The notes below the pieces were generated by a model that was not told the DNA's origin, made no database searches, and worked only from the letters and a program-made list of their open reading frames with translations. Below are positions 56,036 through 64,000 of a DNA stretch of 64,000 nt, piece by piece. The DNA is taken from assembly GCF_009792295.1 (NCBI RefSeq), contig NZ_CP039934.1, positions 3,430,501 to 3,494,500 of the forward strand, given 5' to 3'. Origin of the DNA: Myroides fluvii (GTDB lineage Bacteria; Bacteroidota; Bacteroidia; Flavobacteriales; Flavobacteriaceae). The position numbers and the translations under genes are program-made. Position 1 is the stretch's first letter, and each line of letters opens with the position of its first letter.

Positions 56036-58375
56036 TTACGCTAAAACTTGAAGCTTAGCAAATCGCAATAATATTTTTTTTATTCCCCCTACCTCGAAGT
56101 TAATTTCAGCTTTGCGGTCTGCCCCTACGCCTTCGAGATTCAGGATTACACCTTGTCCAAATCGCTCATGCATGACGCGTTGTCCTATTGTCAATCCGCT
56201 ATTTGCGGCCTCTCCTCCACTGTTTCCGCTTGTCGTAGCGTTAACGGGTTTTAATTTTCGAATGTTGCGATCTAGTACAGGTTCTTCGTTATTTTTTAAA
56301 TACGCAGGAGGTGTTCCGTTCACCGGTTTGGCCAATCTCAACTTACTCTTATCTACATCGCCAAAAATATCGGCATCAATTTTAGGGGTATAGCGGTAAT
56401 TGGTTTCTACGGGTGTTAAAAACTCTAAATACTGATCATCAATTTCTTGAATAAATCGCGAGGGATCACAATCGATGAGTTTACCCCAGCGGTATCGCGA
56501 TTGCGCATAGGTCAAATACGCTTGGTGTTCGGCACGAGTTAAAGCGACATAAAACAAGCGTCGTTCTTCTTCTAATTCAGTTCTTGTAGTACTGCTCATT
56601 GCACTTGGAAACAGATCCTCTTCCATTCCCACGCAGAACACGGTTGGAAATTCCAATCCTTTTGCAAGGTGAATGGTCATTAAAGCTACTCGATCATCAT
56701 CTCCTGTGTCTTTATCCAAATCGGTTGCCAAGGCTACATCTTCTAAAAACTCAGTTAATGCACCTCGAGCACCGTCAATTTCGCGTTGTCCTTCAATAAA
56801 ATCTTTGATACCATTGAGTAATTCCTCAATATTCTCCATACGCGTAATTCCCTCTGGCGTTGTATCTTTGCGTAATTCTTGTACCAATCCTGTTTTTTTC
56901 ACCACATGCTCAACCATTTCATACGCATCTTTCGTTTGTTCTAATGCTTGAAAGGCTTTGACCATATTGACAAAATCAGTTAATTTATTTTTCGTTCCTG
57001 CAGTGATTTTTAAATCAATCTTATCGATATGTGACATCACTTCAAAAATAGAACGCTTGTAATGATTGGCGGCGATGATCAATTTATCCAAAGTTGTTGC
57101 GCCAATTCCACGCGCAGGATAATTAATTACTCGCACCAAGGCCTCTTCGTCTTTTGGGTTGATAATCAAGCGCAAATAGCTCAATACATCTTTAATTTCT
57201 TTGCGTTGATAGAAAGATAATCCCCCGTAAATGCGATAGGGAATATCTCGTTTACGCAAGGCATCCTCCATCGCACGAGACTGTGCATTGGTACGATATA
57301 GAATAGCAAAATCGCTGTTGTTTTTTTGATTTTGCATTTTTTCTTCAAAAATAGTTGACGCTACAAAGCGCCCCTCTTCTCCATCGGTTAACGAACGGTG
57401 TACTTTAATTTTCGGCCCTGACTCATTATCTGTCCAAACGATTTTTTCCAGTTTGACTTTATTCTTGTCAATGATGGTATTCGCCGCTTCAACAATATTT
57501 CTTGTAGATCGATAATTTTGCTCTAATCGATACAGCTGTACCTTGTCAAAATCTTTTTGAAAGTTTAAGATATTATTGATATTCGCTCCACGGAAAGCGT
57601 AAATACTTTGCGCATCATCTCCTACCACACAGATATTTTGAAAGCGATCTGACAAAGCGCGGACAATCAAATACTGAGAGTTGTTTGTATCTTGATACTC
57701 ATCCACCAAAATATAGCGAAAGCGATCTTGATACTTTGCTAAAACATCCGGAAAACGAGTCAGTAATTCATTGGTTTTCAACAGTAAATCATCAAAATCC
57801 ATAGCTCCTGCTTTGAAACAGCGCTCTACATAGTGTTCGTAAATTTCACCTATGCGCGGTCTTTTGCTCATGGCATCGGCCTCTTGGAGTTCAGCATCAT
57901 TAAAATATGCTTTTACTGTCACCAAGTTGTTTTTATAATTAGAAATACGACTTGCTACTTCTTTGGGTTTATAGATGTCTTTATCCAGCTGTAATTCTTT
58001 GATAATCTGCCCAATTAGTCGTTGGGTATCTTGAGAATCGTAAATAGAGAAATTACTTGGATAGCCCAAATGGTCTGCCTCAGCACGCAATATGCGGGCA
58101 AAAACAGAGTGAAAAGTTCCCATCCAAAGGTTTTTAGCCTCACTATTTCCAACAATTTGAGCAATTCGATTTTTCATTTCTCGCGCTGCTTTATTGGTAA
58201 AAGTTAAGGATAGAATATTAAAAGCATCTACCCCTTGATGCATCAAATAAGCAATCCTCAAGGTCAATACTCTTGTTTTTCCTGAACCTGCTCCAGCTAT
58301 CACAATCATGGGGCCATCTTTCTGTAATACAGGTGCTCTTTGAGCTTCATTAAGTTGATCAATATAACTTTGCAT
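56036..58375 (-). CDS. ATP-dependent DNA helicase, UvrD/PcrA type
   Basis: A 779-aa superfamily-1A helicase. Walker A G-A-G-S-G-K-T at 28-34, motif Ia 'LSLTFTNKAAREMKNRI', motif II D-E-Y-Q-D (226-230), motif III 'VVGDDAQSIYAFRGANINNI', motif IV 'LEQNYRST', motif V 'VALMTIHLAKGLEFPTVF', motif VI 'EEERRLFYVALTRA'. The ~60-residue C-terminal Tudor-like tail ('GQRVMHERFGQGVILNLEGVG') is characteristic of PcrA/UvrD. It unwinds DNA in repair and removes RNA polymerase or RecA. Divergent from 58496-59032. Confidence 0.95.
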   Translation of the reverse strand: MQSYIDQLNEAQRAPVLQKDGPMIVIAGAGSGKTRVLTLRIAYLMHQGVDAFNILSLTFTNKAAREMKNRIAQIVGNSEAKNLWMGTFHSVFARILRAEADHLGYPSNFSIYDSQDTQRLIGQIIKELQLDKDIYKPKEVASRISNYKNNLVTVKAYFNDAELQEADAMSKRPRIGEIYEHYVERCFKAGAMDFDDLLLKTNELLTRFPDVLAKYQDRFRYILVDEYQDTNNSQYLIVRALSDRFQNICVVGDDAQSIYAFRGANINNILNFQKDFDKVQLYRLEQNYRSTRNIVEAANTIIDKNKVKLEKIVWTDNESGPKIKVHRSLTDGEEGRFVASTIFEEKMQNQKNNSDFAILYRTNAQSRAMEDALRKRDIPYRIYGGLSFYQRKEIKDVLSYLRLIINPKDEEALVRVINYPARGIGATTLDKLIIAANHYKRSIFEVMSHIDKIDLKITAGTKNKLTDFVNMVKAFQALEQTKDAYEMVEHVVKKTGLVQELRKDTTPEGITRMENIEELLNGIKDFIEGQREIDGARGALTEFLEDVALATDLDKDTGDDDRVALMTIHLAKGLEFPTVFCVGMEEDLFPSAMSSTTRTELEEERRLFYVALTRAEHQAYLTYAQSRYRWGKLIDCDPSRFIQEIDDQYLEFLTPVETNYRYTPKIDADIFGDVDKSKLRLAKPVNGTPPAYLKNNEEPVLDRNIRKLKPVNATTSGNSGGEAANSGLTIGQRVMHERFGQGVILNLEGVGADRKAEINFEVGGIKKILLRFAKLQVLA

Positions 58376-58471
58376 AGTGTCTAAAACCGTAAAAAGCCAA
58401 AATTACAACTACTATTAGTTTATAGCAAGTTTTGTTCGCATTAAAGCGTTTTTATCTTTCACAATAATTCT

Positions 58472-58479
58472 TACTTTTG
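58472..58479 (+). promoter_or_regulatory. Candidate -7 element (TACTTTTG)
   Basis: Exact TAnnTTTG match 16 bp before the ATG of the 58496 gene; an imperfect TTT-rich -33 region lies ~20 bp upstream. Confidence 0.5.
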
Positions 58480-58495
58480 TTGAAACTTAATTTAC

Positions 58496-59032
58496 ATGAA
58501 TCTCAATTTTCTACTCGTCTCACTTCAGTATGTCCTCCCCGCGCTAATCGTGGCGGGACTGGCTTATGTCTTTTTTCAAAAAATTTTAGAAAGACAGGCG
58601 CAAAGAGATCGTTTTATCCTTGCACAACTCGCAAATAAAGAGACGGGCATTGACACCAAAGCGCTAAAATTACAAGCTTGTGAGCGATTAGTAATTTATG
58701 CAGAGCGCAGTGATTTAAAAAAGTTAATTTTAAGAGTACAGCCCCTAAGTACTGATACCAAAACTTATGCTCATTTACTGGTTCAGCATCTCGAGCAAGA
58801 ATACGAATACAACGTTACACAGCAGCTGTATGTTTCTCCTGAACTATGGACTATTGTGGTACACACGAAAAACGCCCTTATCACCACGATTCAACAAACA
58901 GCTAAATTGCCTGAAGCAACTTCGGCTATGTTGTATCAAAACCTCTTGTTAAATGAATCGATAAAGATCCAAAACAAAGTGGATATTTTACTTCGAGCAA
59001 TCAAAGAAGAGACTAATGCTAATTTACATTAA
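58496..59032 (+). CDS. Conserved Bacteroidota membrane-anchored protein (DUF7935-like)
   Basis: A 178-aa protein with one N-terminal transmembrane helix (residues ~8-27), then a soluble alpha/beta region with 'KALKLQACERLVIYAERSDL', 'LLVQHLEQEYEYNVTQQLYVSPELWTIVVHTKNA' and 'NLLLNESI'. This pattern is conserved in flavobacteria and I believe it belongs to DUF7935, but I could not verify that. Function unknown. It precedes the DUF4197 gene by 26 bp in the same direction. Confidence 0.75.
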   Translation: MNLNFLLVSLQYVLPALIVAGLAYVFFQKILERQAQRDRFILAQLANKETGIDTKALKLQACERLVIYAERSDLKKLILRVQPLSTDTKTYAHLLVQHLEQEYEYNVTQQLYVSPELWTIVVHTKNALITTIQQTAKLPEATSAMLYQNLLLNESIKIQNKVDILLRAIKEETNANLH

Positions 59033-59058
59033 ATCAGTTCAATAACAAATTAAAAGGT

Positions 59059-59880
59059 ATGAGAAGAATTTTAATTAGCACCTGCTTATTGGTAGGCGTT
59101 TTAGGGACCAACTATACGATTCACGCACAAGGTAAATTGGGCAATGTATTAGGTAACTTATCCCAAGATCAGATTGGAAAAGGGCTAAAAGAAGCTTTAG
59201 ATAAAGGAATCCAACAACAAGTAGCTCAATTGGCAAAGCCGGATGGATTCTTTAAAAATGAAATGGTCAAAATCATGTTACCTGAAGAATTGCAAAAGGT
59301 AGATAAAACCCTTCGCGCAATGGGGATGGGGAGTGTTGCTGACCAAGGGTTGCAATTGTTAAACAGAGCTGCGGAAGACGCCGTTAAGGAAGCAACTCCA
59401 ATTTTTGTACAAGCAATTAAAGAACTTACGTTTACGGATGCGAAGAACATCTTATTGGGAGGGCAATCGTCTGCAACTACATATTTAAAAGAAAAAACTT
59501 CAAAACAATTAGCAGGCAAATTCGCTCCTATTATTGAAGAATCTTTATCTCAAGTTGGGGCAACTAAAGTATGGGAAGGTATTTTTACCAAGTACAACAG
59601 CCTGCCTTTGGTTTCGCCTGTTGATCCAAACCTAACCAACTATGTGACAGAAAAAACCATGGATGGGGTATTTACAATGATTTCTGTTGAGGAAAATAAA
59701 ATTCGCGGAAACGAAGACAATGCTCGCTCCACGAATCTGTTGAAAGAAGTATTTGGCAAACAAGATAATACAGCGACAACTTCTACTAGTTCTTCTAAAA
59801 AGACAACGACAGAAACTTCCAAGAAAACGGAAAAAACGACAGAAAAGAAAAAAAGCTTATTGGATCTTTTTGGCAAATAA
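59059..59880 (+). CDS. DUF4197 domain-containing secreted protein
   Basis: A 273-aa protein with a signal peptide (residues 1-~24, 'YTIHAQ') and the DUF4197 domain across ~40-235: 'GLKEALDKGIQQQV', 'FFKNEMVKIMLPEELQKVDKTLRAMG', 'AAEDAVKEATPIFVQAIKELTFTDAKNILLGG', 'NYVTEKTMDGVFTMISVEENKIR'. A low-complexity T/S/K-rich tail (~240-273) ends the protein. Periplasmic, function unknown. Likely cotranscribed with 58496-59032. Confidence 0.9.
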   Translation: MRRILISTCLLVGVLGTNYTIHAQGKLGNVLGNLSQDQIGKGLKEALDKGIQQQVAQLAKPDGFFKNEMVKIMLPEELQKVDKTLRAMGMGSVADQGLQLLNRAAEDAVKEATPIFVQAIKELTFTDAKNILLGGQSSATTYLKEKTSKQLAGKFAPIIEESLSQVGATKVWEGIFTKYNSLPLVSPVDPNLTNYVTEKTMDGVFTMISVEENKIRGNEDNARSTNLLKEVFGKQDNTATTSTSSSKKTTTETSKKTEKTTEKKKSLLDLFGK

Positions 59881-59997
59881 AAACAAGAAATTCTATAACG
59901 ATAGGATAACCTAGTCTTAATCTTTAATCTAAATGAAAATCAGATATTTGCTTCATAAATATTTGATTTCATAAAAGAAATAGTTAAGGTTAGTTGA

Positions 59998-60035
59998 TAA
60001 AAAAAGTGCATTGTTTTAGACATGCACTTTTTTTA
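59998..60035 (+). terminator. Terminator after the DUF4197 gene
   Basis: AAAAAAGTGCAT and ATGCACTTTTTT arms with a 9-10-nt loop and a T-run; the A-run on the left means it may also act on the minus strand for the gene ending at 60090. Confidence 0.85.
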
Positions 60036-60089
60036 TTATATACTACGCTGTTTTACTATGTTGTTCAGTGTATTTTTATCCTATTAACA

Positions 60090-60635
60090 CTAAATCACCT
60101 TAAACAATCCTGGATATTCTACAACAAATCCATCGTCATCCACGGTAATGGTCGCTTCGAAATCACTCCAAATATTTTTGTAATAGTACGTATTTTCAGC
60201 CAATTTGGTATATTCTTGTTGTACTAATGTAAAGTTTTCTTCCAAGGGATTGATATACAAAACTGGAATAGTTTTAGATTCGCCAATATTCAGCTTTAAA
60301 CGACTAATTGGCAAGGTATTGGTAAAAGGAGTCACCGAAATATCAATATCCAAACACTCTTTTAAATGAGGATATTCTTGTTCGTCTAACATCCATTGTT
60401 CGTTTAATTTATGCCCACTCAATTGATAGTAGCGATGGCCTTCTTGACATCGAATATCAAAGAAACGCGTTTCCCAAGTTGAAGTAGCTACAATTTGATA
60501 TTCTACTCCATAAATGCGATTGTTTTTATTCCCAACAAGCTCACCTTTACAGTGAAAACTACCTTCTTTTTCAATACAAGTGAAGTGTTCTATAGAAATA
60601 GTATCTACACCTAACCACGTACGTTTTTTTTCCAT
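60090..60635 (-). CDS. Putative glycolipid-binding protein (DUF1089)
   Basis: A 181-aa soluble protein from the ATG at 60635; a TTG three codons upstream is in frame. It matches the DUF1089 family through 'CLDIDISVTPFTNTLPISRLKLNIGES' and the C-terminal 'VDDDGFVVEYPGLFKVI', both diagnostic. The fold is a beta-barrel thought to bind lipids; no direct function is known. It lies 18 bp downstream of a methyltransferase gene on the same strand and is likely cotranscribed. Confidence 0.88.
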   Translation of the reverse strand: MEKKRTWLGVDTISIEHFTCIEKEGSFHCKGELVGNKNNRIYGVEYQIVATSTWETRFFDIRCQEGHRYYQLSGHKLNEQWMLDEQEYPHLKECLDIDISVTPFTNTLPISRLKLNIGESKTIPVLYINPLEENFTLVQQEYTKLAENTYYYKNIWSDFEATITVDDDGFVVEYPGLFKVI

Positions 60636-60653
60636 ATAATTCAATAATGAGTT

Positions 60654-61433
60654 TTACAATTTTATACTTTGCGTTGCAATAAAAGTAGGGATATAGGTAT
60701 CAATTACAAAACGAGGATTAGGCTGCCAAGCTTCTTCATAAGCAATAATAGCAAAACCTGCCTTTGTTTGTCCTCCTATTAAATCTTGCAGTGAATGCCC
60801 AAAAACGAGGGCTTCACCTCTATCTATTTTTTGCTGCAATTCTATAGGAGATAAATCCGTCTGATCGGCATAGGGAATTGTAAATCGCGGGCGAATTAAT
60901 CCTTTTTCTTTTAACGCTGGATCTCTATCTTCAACAAAAACAATCGGATTATAGAAACTACTGATTAATTTACCCCCTTGCTTGAGAACGCGGAAACACT
61001 CCTTCCACACCTTATTGACATCATCGATATACAAATTGGAAATGGGGTGAATAATCAAATCAAAACTCGTTGCTTCTAATGCGCTTAAATCCCCCATATC
61101 ACCCTGCATAATTTTCAGCTCTAGCCCATCGCGTTCTGCCACCATTTGATCTTTCAATAATTGTTCTTCTGATAAATCATAGACGAGAACGTCCGCACCT
61201 AATGCAGCTAAGATGGGACCTTGTTGTCCGCCAGCAGAAGCCAAACACAGTACTTTTTTACCTTTTACCTCACCTATCCAATCCTTTGCAATAGGCGTTG
61301 GCAATACGTATAAATCCCATTCGCCTTGCTTTGCTTTTTGCACTATTTCACTGCTTACGGGTTGTGACCAAGCTACATTTGCCTTGGCTTGATTATCCCA
61401 TGCTTTTTGATTGTGTTTAATAAAATCTTCCAA
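60654..61433 (-). CDS. Class I SAM-dependent methyltransferase
   Basis: A 259-aa protein with the Rossmann methyltransferase core: motif I 'KVLCLASAGGQQGPILAALGADVLVYDLSEEQL', post-I acidic residue, 'GDMGDLSAL', motif IV 'FDLIIHPISNLYIDDV', and 'CFRVLKQGGKLISSF'. Substrate unknown, a small molecule by resemblance. The only in-frame start near the family N-terminus is TTG at 61433, preceded by GGAGAAAGG; no ATG is available before residue ~95, so an unusual start or a lost 5' end is implied. Confidence 0.87.
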   Translation of the reverse strand: MEDFIKHNQKAWDNQAKANVAWSQPVSSEIVQKAKQGEWDLYVLPTPIAKDWIGEVKGKKVLCLASAGGQQGPILAALGADVLVYDLSEEQLLKDQMVAERDGLELKIMQGDMGDLSALEATSFDLIIHPISNLYIDDVNKVWKECFRVLKQGGKLISSFYNPIVFVEDRDPALKEKGLIRPRFTIPYADQTDLSPIELQQKIDRGEALVFGHSLQDLIGGQTKAGFAIIAYEEAWQPNPRFVIDTYIPTFIATQSIKL

Positions 61434-61978
61434 CCTTTCTCCAAACGATAGCTCAGCTAAATCATTTTAACTGAATCTTAAAATTATTCTTTTTTAGTTT
61501 ACAAATCAAATATTTTTAAGGATTGCTATGAATTATAGCAGGAATGAAAGCTTGTAATTTTACTTTTTTTTCATGTACTTGATTCTATTTCACTTATTTG
61601 TTGATCGTTATGCGCTATGTAAGCCTGAAAGTGCGGTATCAGGTAAAATGCTTGTAAAAAAGAAAGCATAGTACAAGACAAGTTCAATAGCCCGCCCTCC
61701 ACAAAAGTGTCTTGAACTAGGGGCGACAGTTCAAGATAGACGTATTTCTGATATTCTTCTAACCTCGAAATAGGGTATTCTACCTCTGCTTTTGGGTATG
61801 AAAGTCAAATACAAATAACCCCTAAAATGAAAAACCTTCATAAAGCGATTAATAAGTTCTTACTAAGGGAAATTGATCGATTCAGTTAATCCTTTCAGGA
61901 AAGTCATTTCAAATATCAGGTAATTTACGGATGTTGTTCGTCCTGGTTAATAGCTGTTACGTGTTTTACTTTCAATCA
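61434..61978. other. Gene-poor region with a possible gene remnant
   Basis: On the minus strand a frame without start codon is open from about 61803 to a TGA at 61571-61573. It reads in part 'SRLEEYQKYVYLELSPLVQD', then 'FVEGGLLNLSCTMLSFLQAF' and 'PHFQAYIAHNDQQ', which looks more protein-like than chance. I cannot name its family. The rest shows no gene. A short plus-strand 20-codon frame at 61827 is not convincing. Confidence 0.4.
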
Positions 61979-61979
61979 T

Positions 61980-61997
61980 ATAGCTAGAGGTAGCTAT
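61980..61997 (+). promoter_or_regulatory. Inverted repeat ATAGCTA-GAGG-TAGCTAT upstream of 62053
   Basis: Perfect 7-bp arms around a GAGG spacer, placed ~23 bp upstream of a TATCTTTG -7 element, where the -33 box would be. It could be an operator. Confidence 0.4.
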
Positions 61998-62019
61998 TTT
62001 ATATCAAAAATTTAAAAAA

Positions 62020-62027
62020 TATCTTTG
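62020..62027 (+). promoter_or_regulatory. -7 element (TATCTTTG) of the 62053 gene
   Basis: Exact TAnnTTTG match 26 bp before the ATG at 62053. Confidence 0.5.
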
Positions 62028-62052
62028 TTTAGATAATATTAACATTGTAAAA

Positions 62053-62511
62053 ATGAGCAAAATTACAACAACAATAGCATCCGCTTTCGGAATGATAGCC
62101 TTGCTAACAGCTCCAAATATAAAAGCACAAGATCGCTATGGTTTTACAACTTTTAGAAAGTATGACAACGATAGCAAAACGCAGTATCTGGTTATTTCAG
62201 ATCCTGTTCGCAATTGGTATGATACTTCGAACGGAAAAATGACCGATCAAGAAAGGGAAGCCTGGCACACAACTTTTAAGACGCAGACAAATAGGCAAGT
62301 CGGTTTTCAATTGATGTATAATTATGAAAAATCAACACCTTACAAAGGCCTATACAATTATTTTACTTCAAAAGCGGCTTGCGAAGAAGCTATTGTAGAA
62401 GAAGTAAATGAATTCAATAAGACCTACAAAAATGCACCACAGTATCAAGAGGGTTGGTCTGGTGGAAAAAGTTACTATAAAGTGATTCATGTATATCCCA
62501 CAAAATATTAA
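62053..62511 (+). CDS. Small secreted protein of unknown function
   Basis: A 152-aa protein with a signal peptide (1-~25, 'NIKAQ'). The mature ~127 residues are rich in Y, K, T and W ('YGFTTFRKYDNDSKTQYLVISDPVRNWYD', 'KAACEEAIVEEVNEFNKTYKNAPQYQEGWSGGKSYYKVIHVYP'), with a single mature cysteine. No family recognised. Preceded by a good -7 element and a perfect inverted repeat, so expression may be regulated. First of three co-directional envelope genes. Confidence 0.75.
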   Translation: MSKITTTIASAFGMIALLTAPNIKAQDRYGFTTFRKYDNDSKTQYLVISDPVRNWYDTSNGKMTDQEREAWHTTFKTQTNRQVGFQLMYNYEKSTPYKGLYNYFTSKAACEEAIVEEVNEFNKTYKNAPQYQEGWSGGKSYYKVIHVYPTKY

Positions 62512-62603
62512 TCCTTAAATTTTAACATTGCACCCCTAGTACAGCGAGGGTGAACGGAAATGAATTAAAAACGGAGCCTTTTAACTAATACGTATTGAAT
62601 CCT

Positions 62604-63398
62604 ATGAAAAAAATAGTAGTTATAGTAGTTGTACTTGGCTTTGTAGTACAGAGTTGGGGGCAAGAGAAAGAGACTGAAATAATTGTCAATGGTAATTATT
62701 ATCTAAATCAAAAAGTTCCCGATGCACAGATGGTCTCTTTTGCTGATACGGTTTCATCTTCTGCATTTATGCAAAAGATGAATGATTTAAAAGGTAAAAA
62801 TTATAGACTAACAGTGAAATCTATTGATAAAGAACATGTTTATTTTAGTTTTTGGAAGTTTTCAAATCGAAAAAGGAATAAGAACATAAATGGAGATTCC
62901 ATCACAGTCCAAACAATTTATACTTTACCAAAAGAGGACTTTAAGCAAGTAGTCAATCCGCTATATGACAGAAAAGAATGGCGTGTTGGATTTTATACAA
63001 TTCCTTATAAACTGCGATTTAAAGATTTCGACTTCGATGCCAACGTAAACTTAGGTACCAATATTGGATGCAAGCTTCGCTGGAATAGACAGTTTGAGCA
63101 TGGTTTTTCTATTGAACCGATCTTAGGAGTTGGATTATCGAGTATAAAAATGGATGATAGCAATAGTACGGCTTCTACTTCTTCCAATATCAGTGCTTTT
63201 ACAGTAAATACGGGTATATTATTTCATATCACCCAATCTATTAACGCTGGATTTACTTTAGGTTGGGATACTATTAGTGGAAAAGATCAAAATCAATACG
63301 ATTGGAAGCATAATGGAAAAGGTTGGTTGGGTATAGGAATTAATGTTGCTTTCTCAACAGAAGCTAAAAACACGAGCAATGAAGGCTCAAATAAATAA
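62604..63398 (+). CDS. Putative outer-membrane beta-barrel protein
   Basis: A 264-aa protein from the ATG at 62604 (in-frame TTG at 62595). Signal peptide ends 'QSWGQ'. Residues ~25-130 form a soluble region ('LKGKNYRLTVKSIDKEHVYFSFWKF'). The C-terminal ~130 residues alternate hydrophobic strands ('WRVGFYTIPYKLRF', 'FSIEPILGVGLSSI', 'AFTVNTGILFHIT', 'INAGFTLGWDTI', 'WLGIGINVAF') as in small outer-membrane barrels. Family not identified. A 92-bp gap separates it from the previous gene, a 22-bp gap from the next. Confidence 0.75.
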   Translation: MKKIVVIVVVLGFVVQSWGQEKETEIIVNGNYYLNQKVPDAQMVSFADTVSSSAFMQKMNDLKGKNYRLTVKSIDKEHVYFSFWKFSNRKRNKNINGDSITVQTIYTLPKEDFKQVVNPLYDRKEWRVGFYTIPYKLRFKDFDFDANVNLGTNIGCKLRWNRQFEHGFSIEPILGVGLSSIKMDDSNSTASTSSNISAFTVNTGILFHITQSINAGFTLGWDTISGKDQNQYDWKHNGKGWLGIGINVAFSTEAKNTSNEGSNK

Positions 63399-63420
63399 CA
63401 ACTATTACATATTTAGTATA

Positions 63421-63819
63421 ATGAAAAAAATCATACCCTTTTTTGTTCTATTTCTTGCCCTAGGAGTAGCAAAAGCACAAACAGCAGAACAAACGTTAGA
63501 GTGGTTAAATGTCAAAAAAGCAGAAATTTCTGAAATTAGTGCCAATACCGTTCGTTTTGGAAAAATAGAAATTACAAACGAACATCTTTATGCCTTTACT
63601 GATGATGGAGCAACCACTACGATCAAATGGATAAATTTTAAGGATATTAAATCTACTAATTACTACATACAAATTATATCAAACATCATGTACATGGGGA
63701 AAAATATTTATATTCAATTATATATTCCGGATAATGAAAAGAAAGCAAAGTATATTAACGCCTTAAAACACATGGCAACCCTAAAAGGGGCTAAATTGGT
63801 TGATGACGATCTGTTTTAG
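63421..63819 (+). CDS. Small secreted protein of unknown function
   Basis: A 132-aa protein from the ATG at 63421 ('MKKIIPFFVLFLALGVAKAQ', a clear signal peptide). The mature part has a pleckstrin-like strand series ('SANTVRFGKIEITNEHLYAFTDDGATTTIKWINFKDI', 'GKNIYIQLYIPDNEKKAKYINALKHMATL'), reminiscent of small PH-like domains, but no family is claimed. Twenty-two bp after the barrel gene, so the two are likely cotranscribed. Followed by a terminator. Confidence 0.75.
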   Translation: MKKIIPFFVLFLALGVAKAQTAEQTLEWLNVKKAEISEISANTVRFGKIEITNEHLYAFTDDGATTTIKWINFKDIKSTNYYIQIISNIMYMGKNIYIQLYIPDNEKKAKYINALKHMATLKGAKLVDDDLF

Positions 63820-63884
63820 CATTGCAATTTGTTTAAAATAACTAGAAAATGAAAAAGGCATATTCCACCACGTTTCAATTAAAG

Positions 63885-63918
63885 AAAGAAGTTATCTAAT
63901 TCAGGTAACTTCTTTTGT
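63885..63918 (+). terminator. Terminator after the 63421 gene
   Basis: AAAGAAGTTATCT and AGGTAACTTCTTT arms with one mismatch and a 5-nt loop. A second stem AGAGGTAA/TTACCTCT follows at 63920-63947. Confidence 0.7.
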
Positions 63919-64000
63919 TAGAGGTAAACGGTAATATAATTACCTCTTTATAGATAGTAATCATGATGTAATTAAAACTTTTTGCTCCGTATAAGTTGTG

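Noticed and set aside
63849..63899. 16-codon frame after the last secreted gene
   Set aside because: It overlaps the terminator stem and is too short to support.

Overview
The window reads as chromosomal DNA of a low-GC Flavobacteriaceae member (Bacteroidota). A genus such as Myroides is plausible, but that is inference. The evidence is the gene set (menaquinone genes menA/menC, an OMP_b-brl_3-type TonB receptor, YtxJ of the bacillithiol system, DUF5606, DUF4197, GDYXXLXY proteins), the 'VGIGTxxPxxxALLDV' secreted-protein heads, and several TAnnTTTG-type -7 promoter elements. I saw no rRNA, tRNA, CRISPR array, phage or intact insertion sequence.

Layout: (1) 1-19.6 kb is mostly housekeeping: the 3' end of an acyl-CoA dehydrogenase gene, an AraC regulator, a menA-MBL hydrolase-menC operon, an NlpE-like lipoprotein, an overlapping DUF2157/DUF4401/GDYXXLXY membrane operon, a Bcp peroxiredoxin, a TonB-dependent outer-membrane receptor, mazG, DUF5606, def, rdgB, an FAH-family enzyme, a Cof-type HAD phosphatase, a collapsed threonine aldolase remnant and a DUF2007 protein. 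(2) 19.7-41.8 kb is the standout. It is a 22-kb minus-strand block of two tandem cassettes. Each cassette is a giant secreted repeat protein (3222 and 3073 aa) followed by a roughly 500-aa protein with an L-type-lectin-like domain. The giants share a head domain, six copies of a ~165-residue module, many short 'VTxxKI...G.VLTADGxG' repeats and a ~102-residue C-terminal domain; one also carries a nearly identical 504-bp tandem repeat. (3) 42.5-44 kb is a compact Crp/Fnr-ribB-DUF2798 operon. (4) 44-47 kb is a decayed accessory stretch with hairpins, tandem duplications and an orphan RHS-tip cassette (RHS core remnant, a 93-aa gene and a lipoprotein), bracketed by two related ~95-bp flanks. (5) 47-61.4 kb returns to housekeeping: ABC exporter, GNAT, a broken esterase, ytxJ, clpB, sucC, a Sua5-family gene, a UvrD/PcrA-type helicase, a conserved membrane protein, DUF4197, a glycolipid-binding (DUF1089) protein and a methyltransferase. 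(6) 62-63.8 kb holds three co-directional small secreted or outer-membrane genes of unknown function.

A family of low-complexity intergenic repeats recurs at several loci: 7-bp TGTTTGK arrays, CCGATAACTCATAA-type arrays, and a 111-bp direct repeat with a relative near 16.8 kb. They lie next to transcription terminators and gene boundaries. How the parts may work together: the duplicated giant-protein/lectin operon is most simply read as a surface adhesin or fibre system, with internal repeats that could change length by recombination. This is inference, because no domain assignment could be verified without database searches.
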